DNA of 49,818 nucleotides from Flavobacteriales bacterium (GTDB taxonomy: Bacteria; Bacteroidota; Bacteroidia; Flavobacteriales_D; Crocinitomicaceae): NCBI GenBank assembly GCA_947500755.1, contig CANMTO010000014.1:1-49818 (forward strand), in the 5' to 3' direction. Position numbers and translations under genes: made by a program. Under the pieces are notes generated by a model that was not told the origin of the DNA, ran no database searches, and worked only from the letters and a program-made list of their open reading frames with translations. Positions 26,336 through 34,733 of the stretch are shown here, piece after piece (within the stretch, counting starts at the first letter, position 1; every line of letters starts with the position of its first letter).

Positions 26336-26362
26336 TCTAGTTCCTATTCAACGGAACCCGCC

Positions 26363-27310
26363 ATGAGCAGAACGATCCAACTTATCATAAACCCCTCGGA
26401 ATTAGGGGCAGGAACTCGAGGGGCTTCCTTGGGTCCTTTCGCTATTCAAGGTGCAGCAAGAACCCAAGAAAATCAACTCTTTAGCAACGTCTCATGGGAA
26501 GTACTTCCCGACTTGAATCACCTTCTTGATCGTCCGGTTATCTATCCCTTAGCGAAACGGATTGACGGCATGCAACAGGTATATAGAACGGTTTCTTCCG
26601 CATTGGTTTCCCATATTCAAGCCAATCGGTTTCCTCTTATTTTAGCCGGTGACCACGCTTCTGCAGGTGGAACCTTACATGGTTTAAAAGCTGCTTATCC
26701 AGACAAACGCATTGGGGTGGTTTGGATAGATGCTCATGCGGATTTGCACTCGCCTTATACCACACCCTCTGGTAACTTACACGGCATGCCCCTTGCCACT
26801 GCCTTGGGTGTCGATAATCTTCCGTGTCAACGTAATCATGTAGACATCGAAACATCCCTTCAATGGACACAATTAAAAAGTAATTCTGTTAAGTTCTCCG
26901 ATTTAGTTTATGTCGGTGTACGTAGCACTGAACCGGAAGAAGAGGCGGTTATTGAAGCTGAACACATCACCAATATCACGGTGGAGAGGGTTCGGTCAAT
27001 GGGTGTTCAACAAGCCTTAGAACAAATCACACATCAATTGAATGCCTGTGATATCCTGTACGTATCCTTTGATGTAGACTCGATGGATCCAGTGGAAACG
27101 TCCTTTGGTACGGGTACACCGGTACCGAATGGACTAACGGTACAAGAAGCAAAATCACTCCTCGAGGGATTGTGTCGTTCTCCAAAATTAGTCGCCTTGG
27201 AATTCGTTGAGGTGAATCCAACCCTGGACGAGAAAAAAAATAGAATGGCCGAGGTTACCCTCGATTTAATCACTAATTGTACACGTACCTTAATTGAATC
27301 ATGGAAGTAG
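26363..27310 (+). CDS. rocF: Arginase
   Basis: Arginase hydrolyses arginine to ornithine and urea using two Mn ions. In this 315-residue protein the ligands are H98 (GDH), D123, H125 and D127 (DAHAD), and D237 and D239 (SFDVD). The substrate loop SGNLHGMP and the late phrase EVNPTLDE are arginase-type, which separates it from agmatinase and formimidoylglutamase. The start is set by the promoter box 27 nt upstream. The stop lies 10 nt inside argS, so the two are co-translated: an arginine-consuming enzyme directly ahead of the enzyme that charges tRNA-Arg. The tRNA gene upstream is divergent. Confidence 0.93.
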   Translation: MSRTIQLIINPSELGAGTRGASLGPFAIQGAARTQENQLFSNVSWEVLPDLNHLLDRPVIYPLAKRIDGMQQVYRTVSSALVSHIQANRFPLILAGDHASAGGTLHGLKAAYPDKRIGVVWIDAHADLHSPYTTPSGNLHGMPLATALGVDNLPCQRNHVDIETSLQWTQLKSNSVKFSDLVYVGVRSTEPEEEAVIEAEHITNITVERVRSMGVQQALEQITHQLNACDILYVSFDVDSMDPVETSFGTGTPVPNGLTVQEAKSLLEGLCRSPKLVALEFVEVNPTLDEKKNRMAEVTLDLITNCTRTLIESWK

Positions 27311-29199
27311 CGTTGAAGGAAATCCTTTTATCTAAAGGGAAGGTATGGTTAGGAATTGATATTGATCCATCCTGGATACAGTTTCAACCTACGCGTAAAG
27401 GCGTTCGTGGTGATGTAACCCTGATGGTTTTTCCATTTGCTAAAGCACTGCAATTACCGCCTGCACAAGTTGCCGAACTGATCGGAAAGCATGTGAAATC
27501 AGAAGTTTCATTTGTTACGGATTTCGAAGTGATTCAAGGATTTTTAAATTTTGTATTCTCCGAGACCTTATGGTCTGATCAACTCATCGCAATCCATCAA
27601 AACGATTCGTTCGGAATAGCTGACCCCGATTCTAAGCAGATGGTCATGGTGGAATATGCTTCACCGAACACCAATAAACCGCTGCATTTAGGTCACCTTA
27701 GGAATATTTTCCTTGGCTATGCGGTCGCGCAGTTAAAAAAAGCTCATGGGCATCAAGTAATCAAAACCCAAGTCATTAACGACCGAGGAATCCATATTTG
27801 CAAAAGCATGTTGGCTTGGCATCGCTTTGCTCCGCTTCAATCCAATGGCGAACGTGAAACTCCCGCTAATTCTGGGCTTAAAGGGGATAAGTTAGTTGGT
27901 AAGTATTATGTAGAATTTGAAAAGTACTTGCAGCTTGAAGTTAAAGAAGTACTTACGCGTTGGAATACGGGAGATTTCTCTAACACTTCTGCGTCGGCCC
28001 TTGAAAAATTTCAAGAATTAGATCAAGCACTTGTTGGAAAAGAGGGAAAGGCAGAAGCCGCGATTTTGGACAAGATTAAGGAGCTTGCTAAGAATGAAAC
28101 TGAGATTCTAAGGGCGGCCCAAGACATGTTGGTGCGATGGGAAGGAAGAGATCCAGAAACCTATTTAATGTGGTCCGCCATGAATGGGTGGGTGTACGAA
28201 GGATTTGCTGTGACCTATCAACGCATGGGGGTAGATTTTGATAAATTGTATTACGAAAGCGACACCTTCTTACTCGGTAAAGACCAAGTAATGGACGGAT
28301 TAGCGCGTGGTGTCTTTTATCAAAAACCCGATGGCAGTGTTTGGATTGATTTGACACCCGATGGTTTAGATGAAAAACTGGTACTTCGTTCGGATGGTAC
28401 GGCGGTATATATGACTCAGGATATAGGCACTGCGATTGAACGTTTTCATGACTATCCATCCTTATCTTCAATCGTTTATACCGTAGGGAATGAGCAGGAC
28501 TATCATTTTAAAGTGTTGTTTTTAATCCTTGATAAATTAGGTTATTCATGGGCGAAAAACTGCTTTCATTTATCCTATGGAATGGTGGATCTTCCTTCAG
28601 GGAAAATGAAATCTAGGGAAGGTACCGTGGTTGATGCAGATGATCTCATGGAAGAGGTGGTGAATGCGGCAACGGTAATGACACAAGAACGCGGTCAAAT
28701 TGCTGAATTAACCGAGGGTGAGCGTCATAACTTGTTCGAATCCATCGGAATGGGAGGCCTGAAATATTATTTATTGAAAGTTGACCCGAAAAAACGAATG
28801 TTATTCAATCCAGAGGAATCAATAGATTTAACGGGAAATACCGGCCCGTTTATTCAGTATACCCATGCTCGAATTAATTCATTATTACGAAAGGCAGGGC
28901 CAATCCAAATCGATGAATCCGCTCTGGTGATTGAATCTGGAGAAATTGAGCTCATTAAAGTGCTCGCTGCATTTCCTCAAACGATTGCCGAAGCAGCAGA
29001 CAATTATTCTCCGGCCTTATTAGCAAATTACCTGTATGAACTGACAAAGGCATATAATTCTTTTTATCAGCAAAGTCCGATACTCAATGAAACCAACGAA
29101 GGGTTGCGGGCTGCGCGCATCTTAATCTCAAGGAATATCGCTAAGGTTTTGAAAACTGGGTTAATTATTTTGGGAATTAATGCACCAGAGCGGATGTAA
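27301..29199 (+). CDS. argS: Arginyl-tRNA synthetase
   Basis: A 632-residue class I synthetase that charges tRNA-Arg. The N-terminal add-on domain (residues 1-110) is followed by the HIGH motif HLGH (129-132) in PNTNKPLHLGHLRN, the KMSKS-equivalent SGKMKSREGTVV, and the C-terminal anticodon-binding helical domain with TGPFIQYTHARINSLLRK and YLYELTKAYNSFYQ. It is longer than the enterobacterial enzyme because of an insert after residue 175, as is common in Bacteroidota. The ATG at 27301 overlaps the arginase end by 10 nt; no separate promoter is apparent. Confidence 0.97.
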   Translation: MEVALKEILLSKGKVWLGIDIDPSWIQFQPTRKGVRGDVTLMVFPFAKALQLPPAQVAELIGKHVKSEVSFVTDFEVIQGFLNFVFSETLWSDQLIAIHQNDSFGIADPDSKQMVMVEYASPNTNKPLHLGHLRNIFLGYAVAQLKKAHGHQVIKTQVINDRGIHICKSMLAWHRFAPLQSNGERETPANSGLKGDKLVGKYYVEFEKYLQLEVKEVLTRWNTGDFSNTSASALEKFQELDQALVGKEGKAEAAILDKIKELAKNETEILRAAQDMLVRWEGRDPETYLMWSAMNGWVYEGFAVTYQRMGVDFDKLYYESDTFLLGKDQVMDGLARGVFYQKPDGSVWIDLTPDGLDEKLVLRSDGTAVYMTQDIGTAIERFHDYPSLSSIVYTVGNEQDYHFKVLFLILDKLGYSWAKNCFHLSYGMVDLPSGKMKSREGTVVDADDLMEEVVNAATVMTQERGQIAELTEGERHNLFESIGMGGLKYYLLKVDPKKRMLFNPEESIDLTGNTGPFIQYTHARINSLLRKAGPIQIDESALVIESGEIELIKVLAAFPQTIAEAADNYSPALLANYLYELTKAYNSFYQQSPILNETNEGLRAARILISRNIAKVLKTGLIILGINAPERM

Positions 29200-29240
29200 T
29201 CCGAGTTCATTTTTATAACTTTATGAACCAAATCTATGTC

Positions 29241-32200
29241 ATGAAGTGTTTACCCTTCCTACTCGTCCTTTTTATGTCCGTACAAGTGACGGCACAAAGT
29301 CAAAGTCTCACCAAAAATCACATAAGCCAACTATGGAAACTGCCGAATGAGTCGTTTCCGCGCTTCATAAAATTTGACGGGAAAGTTTCCTTGGCACCGG
29401 AATCCCATGGTAAATTTATCCATGATTTATTCGAGTTACCTGAGGAATATTCGTTCATCCTTTCGGATAAAATGAGTGATCAGCTCGGGTGGATTCATTA
29501 CACCTATTCTCTAACCTACAAAGGCATTCCAATTCGTCATAACGCCATTAAAATCCACACGAATGGAAGTCTTTTGGTTTCTGTTAATGCTTCCCTGGAT
29601 AAAGTTTCGGGTTCGATTACGCCTTCTATTTCAAGCGACCAAGTGATAGAAACAGCGCTGAATCATGTGAATGCAACGCGCTATAAGTGGGAGATGCCGG
29701 AAGAAGAAGCCTTACTCAAAATGGAACAAGGGAGCGAGGCCAGCTATTATCCCACACCTCAACTGATGTGGTATACGAACCCTTCGGCCAATACAACTTC
29801 CTTGGTTTATGGCGTAGATGTGTATGCGGACGAGCCCTTGTCTAGGCAGTTCATTTATATAGATGCCCATACAAATCAAATTGTTGCAGCGGAAAATAGA
29901 ATTCATACTGCGGACAGTAACGGTATTGCGGTTACAGCTTATTCCGGTAATCGCGTGATGGTGGCAGATTATTTTGCCTCTCAATTTAGGTTGCGTGAAA
30001 CTGGAAGAGGAAATGGAATTCAAACCTTTGACTTAAATAACACCTCGAATTACGGTGCAGCGGTAGATTTTATTGATGCGGATAATTATTGGAATAATAC
30101 GGTCAATCAAGACCATTATGCCGGTGATGCGCATTGGGGAGCGGAAATGACCTATGATTATTTTTGGCAAATCCACAACCGAAATAGCATTGATGGGAAT
30201 GGATTCTTATTGAAAAGCTATATGCATTACAATACCAACTACAATAATGCTTTTTGGGATGGACAACGCATGACTTATGGAGATGGAAACGGAACTACCT
30301 TCACGCCACTTACGGCGATTGACATTACAGCCCATGAAATTGCGCATGGGTTAACTTCAAATACCTCCAATTTGGTATACGCGAATGAATCAGGTGCGTT
30401 GAATGAATCGTTTTCAGATATTTTTGGTGTTTCCGTAGAGGCTTTTGCTAATAACAATGTATTAAATTGGATTATGGGTGAAGATGCCACACCCAATGGT
30501 AACGGAATCCGTAACATGAGTAATCCAAGCGCCTTTGGCGATCCGGATACCTATTTAGGTACCAACTTTTACACCGGAACCCAAGATAACGGGGGTGTTC
30601 ATACCAATTCTGGGGTTCAGAATTTTTGGTTTTATTTACTCACAGTTGGTGGAACCGGCACCAACGATATCAATAACGCATACAATGTAAGCGGCCTAGG
30701 TATTGTGGATGCAGCGCGCATCGCATTTCGCAACAACACCTTTTATTTAACGCCAAATTCAGATTATCAAGATGCACGTTTTTATGCAGTTCAGTCTGCC
30801 ATTGATTTGTTTGGTGCATGTTCTCCGGAGGTAATGAGTACAACCAACGCGTGGTATGCGGTAGGGGTGGGACCGGCCTTTTCTTATACCGTCAATGCAG
30901 ATTTCTCTACAGCTTTTCAAGATTATTGTCAGGCACCAGCATTGGTCAATTTCACGAACGAGAGTTTTAATGCAGGTACCTTTCAATGGAATTTTGGCGA
31001 CGGCACTACATCGTCTTCTCTAAACCCTTCGCATTCCTATCAAAATCCGGGTTTATATTCGGTTTCCTTAATTGCAAGTGGAGGGGCGTGTGGTACAGAT
31101 ACCTTGACCTTGGTTGACTATATTAATGTAGACCCAAGCTTGCCTTGTGCAATAACCATGAATCCTATGGGATTGAATCAAACCCAGAATTCATGCACAG
31201 GAACCTTATTCGATCCCGGGGGTGCGGCAGCCAATTATCAAGATTTAGTAACCAGTGAGATTACCATTGCGCCAATTGGGGCAGCGAGTATTACCCTCAA
31301 TTTTTCAATCTTCGATTTAGAGGCTAATTACGATTACCTGTACATTTATGACGGTCCAAACAATACGAGCCCTTTAATCGGTCAATATACTGGCAATACG
31401 CTCCCGAATGCAGGGGTGATTAATACAACATACGGTGCGGTTACTTTGAAGTTTTTTTCAGATACCTATGTGACCAATGCCGGATTTGTTATGACATGGG
31501 CGTGTCAAATACCTACCAATCCTCCGGGAGCTGATTTTCAGGCCAACGCGGTTACTAGTTGTACCGGGGATATTGATTTTTATGATCAATCTACTGGTGG
31601 TCCAACGAGTTGGGCTTGGGATTTTGGAGACGGAGGTACGTCATCACTTCAATTTCCTAGTCATGTGTATACGCAAGACGGTCAATTTACAGTTGCCTTG
31701 ATTGTTGGAAATGCCTTCGGAACAGATACCATGAGTATTGCTCAGTACATCACGATTGATCGTCCAGACGCGCCCCTCGCTGCAGATGTGATTGTTTGTT
31801 CCCCTGATTCTGTTACGGTGAATGCAACGGCAAATGGCAGTATGTCCTATTATGATGCTGAATTTGATGGAAATTTATTAACGACAGGGTCGAGTTATTC
31901 TACCCTCTTACAACAAACAGATACTGTTTGGGTAGAGTCTGTTGAGAATAACCTTTCTCAATACCTTGGTCCCTTAAATAATTCCTTTGGTACGGGCGGA
32001 CAGCATAATAACGCAACCACGCAATACATGATTTTCTCGGTTAATGAACCCCTAACGATTGTTTCTGCATGGGTAAATGCAGGTTCAACGGGAGATCGAA
32101 CCATTACCTTGTGGGATGCGAGCGGTAATCAGTTAGATTCTAGGTTTTTAAATATTCCTTCTGGAGGTTCGCGGATTTCATTGAACTTTCATGTGGAACC

Positions 32201-32891
32201 CGGAGTGAATTATCGCATCGGGGGAGCGCAGATGAATTTGTACCGTAATAATGCAGGTGCAGTGTTCCCATATCAAATTCCGGGCTTAGTTTCCATCACA
32301 GGTTCAAGCGCAGGGGGTGCTTTTTATTATTATTTCTATGACTGGGAAGTGGTTAAAGATCCATGCATCAGTCCAAGAACTCCCGTTCAATTAATTATGG
32401 ATGAAGTTACGGCATCTGCTTCGTTGAATACCTTAGGGATGACGGCTACTGTTTCTGCAAATAATTGTTCGAATGCCAATCAATATTCTTGGAATTTTGG
32501 GGATAATAATTCATCGAATGGATTCACTCCTTCGCATACCTACAGTGTTCCTGGTGTATATACCGTAACCTTAGTTGCCTCGAATGCCAATTGTTCGGAC
32601 ACCACAACCTTTGAAGTGATAGCAGATGATGCCTCATTAACTGAACTCAGCGGAGGTAATTGGTTGCTTTATCCAAATCCAGCGAACGAACTCTTGAATG
32701 TTGAGTTCACACATGGCATTGCTCAATCGGTATCAATGGTGGATGCTGCAGGTCGCGTGGTGATGGAATGTCCAATACAGAGCGCGCTTACTTACCTTAA
32801 CATAAGTGGATTGGCACGTGGTACGTATCGGATTGTCGCTAGCTTTAGTGATGGTAATCGGTCTGTTAAGCCCTTTGTGAAACAGGATTAA
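29241..32891 (+). CDS. Secreted M4 metalloprotease with PKD, CUB and T9SS sorting domains
   Basis: From ATG 29241 the protein has 1216 residues. The signal peptide is LPFLLVLFMSVQVTAQ; an ATG six codons earlier overlaps a TAACTTTA box and is less likely. An FTP/PepSY-type propeptide region is followed by the thermolysin-type catalytic domain with HEIAH near residue 365 and the third ligand in NESFSDIFG. Three PKD domains (WNFGDGTTSS, WDFGDGGTSS, WNFGDNNSSN) and a CUB domain (YDYLYIYDGPNN) come next, then a T9SS type A sorting domain (LLYPNPANELLNVEF). It should be secreted by T9SS and attached or released at the cell surface. Its stop interlocks with the topB stop as TTAA. Confidence 0.95.
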   Translation: MKCLPFLLVLFMSVQVTAQSQSLTKNHISQLWKLPNESFPRFIKFDGKVSLAPESHGKFIHDLFELPEEYSFILSDKMSDQLGWIHYTYSLTYKGIPIRHNAIKIHTNGSLLVSVNASLDKVSGSITPSISSDQVIETALNHVNATRYKWEMPEEEALLKMEQGSEASYYPTPQLMWYTNPSANTTSLVYGVDVYADEPLSRQFIYIDAHTNQIVAAENRIHTADSNGIAVTAYSGNRVMVADYFASQFRLRETGRGNGIQTFDLNNTSNYGAAVDFIDADNYWNNTVNQDHYAGDAHWGAEMTYDYFWQIHNRNSIDGNGFLLKSYMHYNTNYNNAFWDGQRMTYGDGNGTTFTPLTAIDITAHEIAHGLTSNTSNLVYANESGALNESFSDIFGVSVEAFANNNVLNWIMGEDATPNGNGIRNMSNPSAFGDPDTYLGTNFYTGTQDNGGVHTNSGVQNFWFYLLTVGGTGTNDINNAYNVSGLGIVDAARIAFRNNTFYLTPNSDYQDARFYAVQSAIDLFGACSPEVMSTTNAWYAVGVGPAFSYTVNADFSTAFQDYCQAPALVNFTNESFNAGTFQWNFGDGTTSSSLNPSHSYQNPGLYSVSLIASGGACGTDTLTLVDYINVDPSLPCAITMNPMGLNQTQNSCTGTLFDPGGAAANYQDLVTSEITIAPIGAASITLNFSIFDLEANYDYLYIYDGPNNTSPLIGQYTGNTLPNAGVINTTYGAVTLKFFSDTYVTNAGFVMTWACQIPTNPPGADFQANAVTSCTGDIDFYDQSTGGPTSWAWDFGDGGTSSLQFPSHVYTQDGQFTVALIVGNAFGTDTMSIAQYITIDRPDAPLAADVIVCSPDSVTVNATANGSMSYYDAEFDGNLLTTGSSYSTLLQQTDTVWVESVENNLSQYLGPLNNSFGTGGQHNNATTQYMIFSVNEPLTIVSAWVNAGSTGDRTITLWDASGNQLDSRFLNIPSGGSRISLNFHVEPGVNYRIGGAQMNLYRNNAGAVFPYQIPGLVSITGSSAGGAFYYYFYDWEVVKDPCISPRTPVQLIMDEVTASASLNTLGMTATVSANNCSNANQYSWNFGDNNSSNGFTPSHTYSVPGVYTVTLVASNANCSDTTTFEVIADDASLTELSGGNWLLYPNPANELLNVEFTHGIAQSVSMVDAAGRVVMECPIQSALTYLNISGLARGTYRIVASFSDGNRSVKPFVKQD

Positions 32892-34657
32892 TTCCCAAAG
32901 ATTACTTCGTCTGTTAATTCTCTGACCATTTGAAAAAGCTCTGCTTTGAATTGCTTAGGGTCATAAAGTCCACGTTCCATTTGTCGTAACTTATGTTCCC
33001 ATTGACCGGTAAGTTCGGGGCTTTTGAGCAGGTCGTTTTTAATGGTGTCAATTAAATGCATGCCGGTATCGGTAGCAATGAGGTTCTTTTTCTTTTTCTC
33101 GATGTACTTTCGTTTGAATAAGGTTTCAATAATGGCTGATCGGGTTGAGGGCCTTCCAATGCCGTTTTCCTTCATTAATTCACGCATTTCTTCGTCCTCA
33201 ACAAGTTTCCCCGCGGTTTCCATGGCTCTGAGGAGCGTTGCTTCCGTATAGGGTTTTGGCGCTGAGGTTTTTCCTTGATGCATAAAGGGTTCATGCGGAC
33301 CTTCTTCGCCTTCGGTAAATAGCGGTAAGATTTTATCTTCAGAATCCCCTTTTTTCTGAACTTTTTGATCGAGGTCTTCATATACAACACGCCAACCTTT
33401 ATCTAAAACCTGCTTCCCGGTTGCTTTAAATGCTAATTGATCTACTTGACCCATTACGGTGGTATTCGAAACCTTGCATTCCGGATAAAAAGCAGCAATT
33501 AACCGCCGAGCGATTAAGTCATAAATTTTATATTCATCAGGAGAAATTCCTGATGGGACGATTCCGGTAGGAATAATAGCGTGGTGGTCGGTTACCTTGC
33601 TATTGTCGAAAATAGCTTTTGTTTTAGGAATGGGCTTTTCCAACAATGATTCAGTAAATCTACTATAGTCTCTTAGCCCTTTTAATACATTGGGTATTTT
33701 GGGGTGAAGATCTTCTGTGAGGTAGGTGGTGTCAACCCGTGGATAGGTGACCAGTTTTTTCTCGTAAAGGCTTTGAATATACTTAAGCGTTTCATCGGCG
33801 CTGAAACCATAACGCTTGTTTCCGTCTACTTGCAATGATGTTAAGTCGTACAATCTCGGATTTCCTTCTTTCCCTTCCTTTTGTTCAAAAGAGGTGATTT
33901 TAAAGGGTTTATCTTTCAGATATTCCACGCCTTTTTTGGCTTTTTCCTCTGACTGTAATCGATTAATTTGACAAAGGAACTCTGTTTCTCGGTAAATCGT
34001 TTTAAGTTCCCAGTAGGTTTCGGAGTTGAATGCATTGATTTCCTTTTGCCGTTGCACAATCATGGCTAGGGTAGGGGTTTGAACTCTACCAACGGATAAG
34101 GTCATTTTTGCTGGCGCAAATTTTTTGGTATAGAGTCGTGTTCCATTAATGCCGAGCATCCAATCGCCAATGGCACGTGAATTTCCTGCAGCAAACAAAT
34201 TATCGAATTCTTCGCCGTTTTTAAGCTTAGAAAAGCCTTCTTTAATGGCTTCATCCGTTAAGGAAGAAATCCACAGGCGTTTAACGGGCACTTTACAACC
34301 GGCTTTCAAGAGTACCCAACGTTGAATCAATTCACCTTCTTGTCCTGCGTCCCCGCAATTGATCACTTCTTCACATTGAGATACGAGGGATTTGAGTACA
34401 TTGAATTGTCGTTGTACGCCTTCGTCTTTGATTACTTTAATGCCAAATTGTTCAGGGGAAATGGGTAAATCCTCAACCCGCCACTGTTTCCAGTTTGGGT
34501 TGTAATCTTCAGGTTCTTTCAGTGTACACAAATGTCCAAAGGTCCAGCTCACCCAATACCCATTCCCTTCAAAATACCCCTCTTTCCGAATGGATGCGCC
34601 TAGAATTTGAGCCAAATCTCGTGCGACACTCGGTTTTTCCGCAATACACAGTTTCAT
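32888..34657 (-). CDS. topB: DNA topoisomerase III
   Basis: A type IA topoisomerase of 589 residues that decatenates DNA. The TOPRIM start KLCIAEKPSVARDLAQILGA, the acidic TOPRIM segment NCGDAGQEGELIQRWVL and the catalytic tyrosine in VTYPRVDTTYL are present, along with SVGRVQTPTLAMIV and IGRPSTRSAIIETL. It ends soon after the core, so the C-terminal zinc-finger tail of longer relatives is absent. The ATG at 34657 is preceded by a 76-nt gap without a clear promoter. The gene faces the metalloprotease and shares TTAA with its stop. Confidence 0.96.
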   Translation of the reverse strand: MKLCIAEKPSVARDLAQILGASIRKEGYFEGNGYWVSWTFGHLCTLKEPEDYNPNWKQWRVEDLPISPEQFGIKVIKDEGVQRQFNVLKSLVSQCEEVINCGDAGQEGELIQRWVLLKAGCKVPVKRLWISSLTDEAIKEGFSKLKNGEEFDNLFAAGNSRAIGDWMLGINGTRLYTKKFAPAKMTLSVGRVQTPTLAMIVQRQKEINAFNSETYWELKTIYRETEFLCQINRLQSEEKAKKGVEYLKDKPFKITSFEQKEGKEGNPRLYDLTSLQVDGNKRYGFSADETLKYIQSLYEKKLVTYPRVDTTYLTEDLHPKIPNVLKGLRDYSRFTESLLEKPIPKTKAIFDNSKVTDHHAIIPTGIVPSGISPDEYKIYDLIARRLIAAFYPECKVSNTTVMGQVDQLAFKATGKQVLDKGWRVVYEDLDQKVQKKGDSEDKILPLFTEGEEGPHEPFMHQGKTSAPKPYTEATLLRAMETAGKLVEDEEMRELMKENGIGRPSTRSAIIETLFKRKYIEKKKKNLIATDTGMHLIDTIKNDLLKSPELTGQWEHKLRQMERGLYDPKQFKAELFQMVRELTDEVIFGN

Positions 34658-34733
34658 ATTAAACGTTGAAGATTATACTACAATCTCGACCAAGGAAGTT
34701 AAAAATCAGAAATAACTTTAGTGGAATTATTAG

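Noticed and set aside
26264-26362. N-terminal extension of arginase from an earlier ATG
   Set aside because: The promoter box at 26328-26335 lies inside it, and the extra residues do not match the family N-terminus.
29223-29240. Earlier ATG for the metalloprotease
   Set aside because: It overlaps a promoter-like TAACTTTA, and the later ATG gives a more typical signal peptide; the earlier start is possible but less likely.
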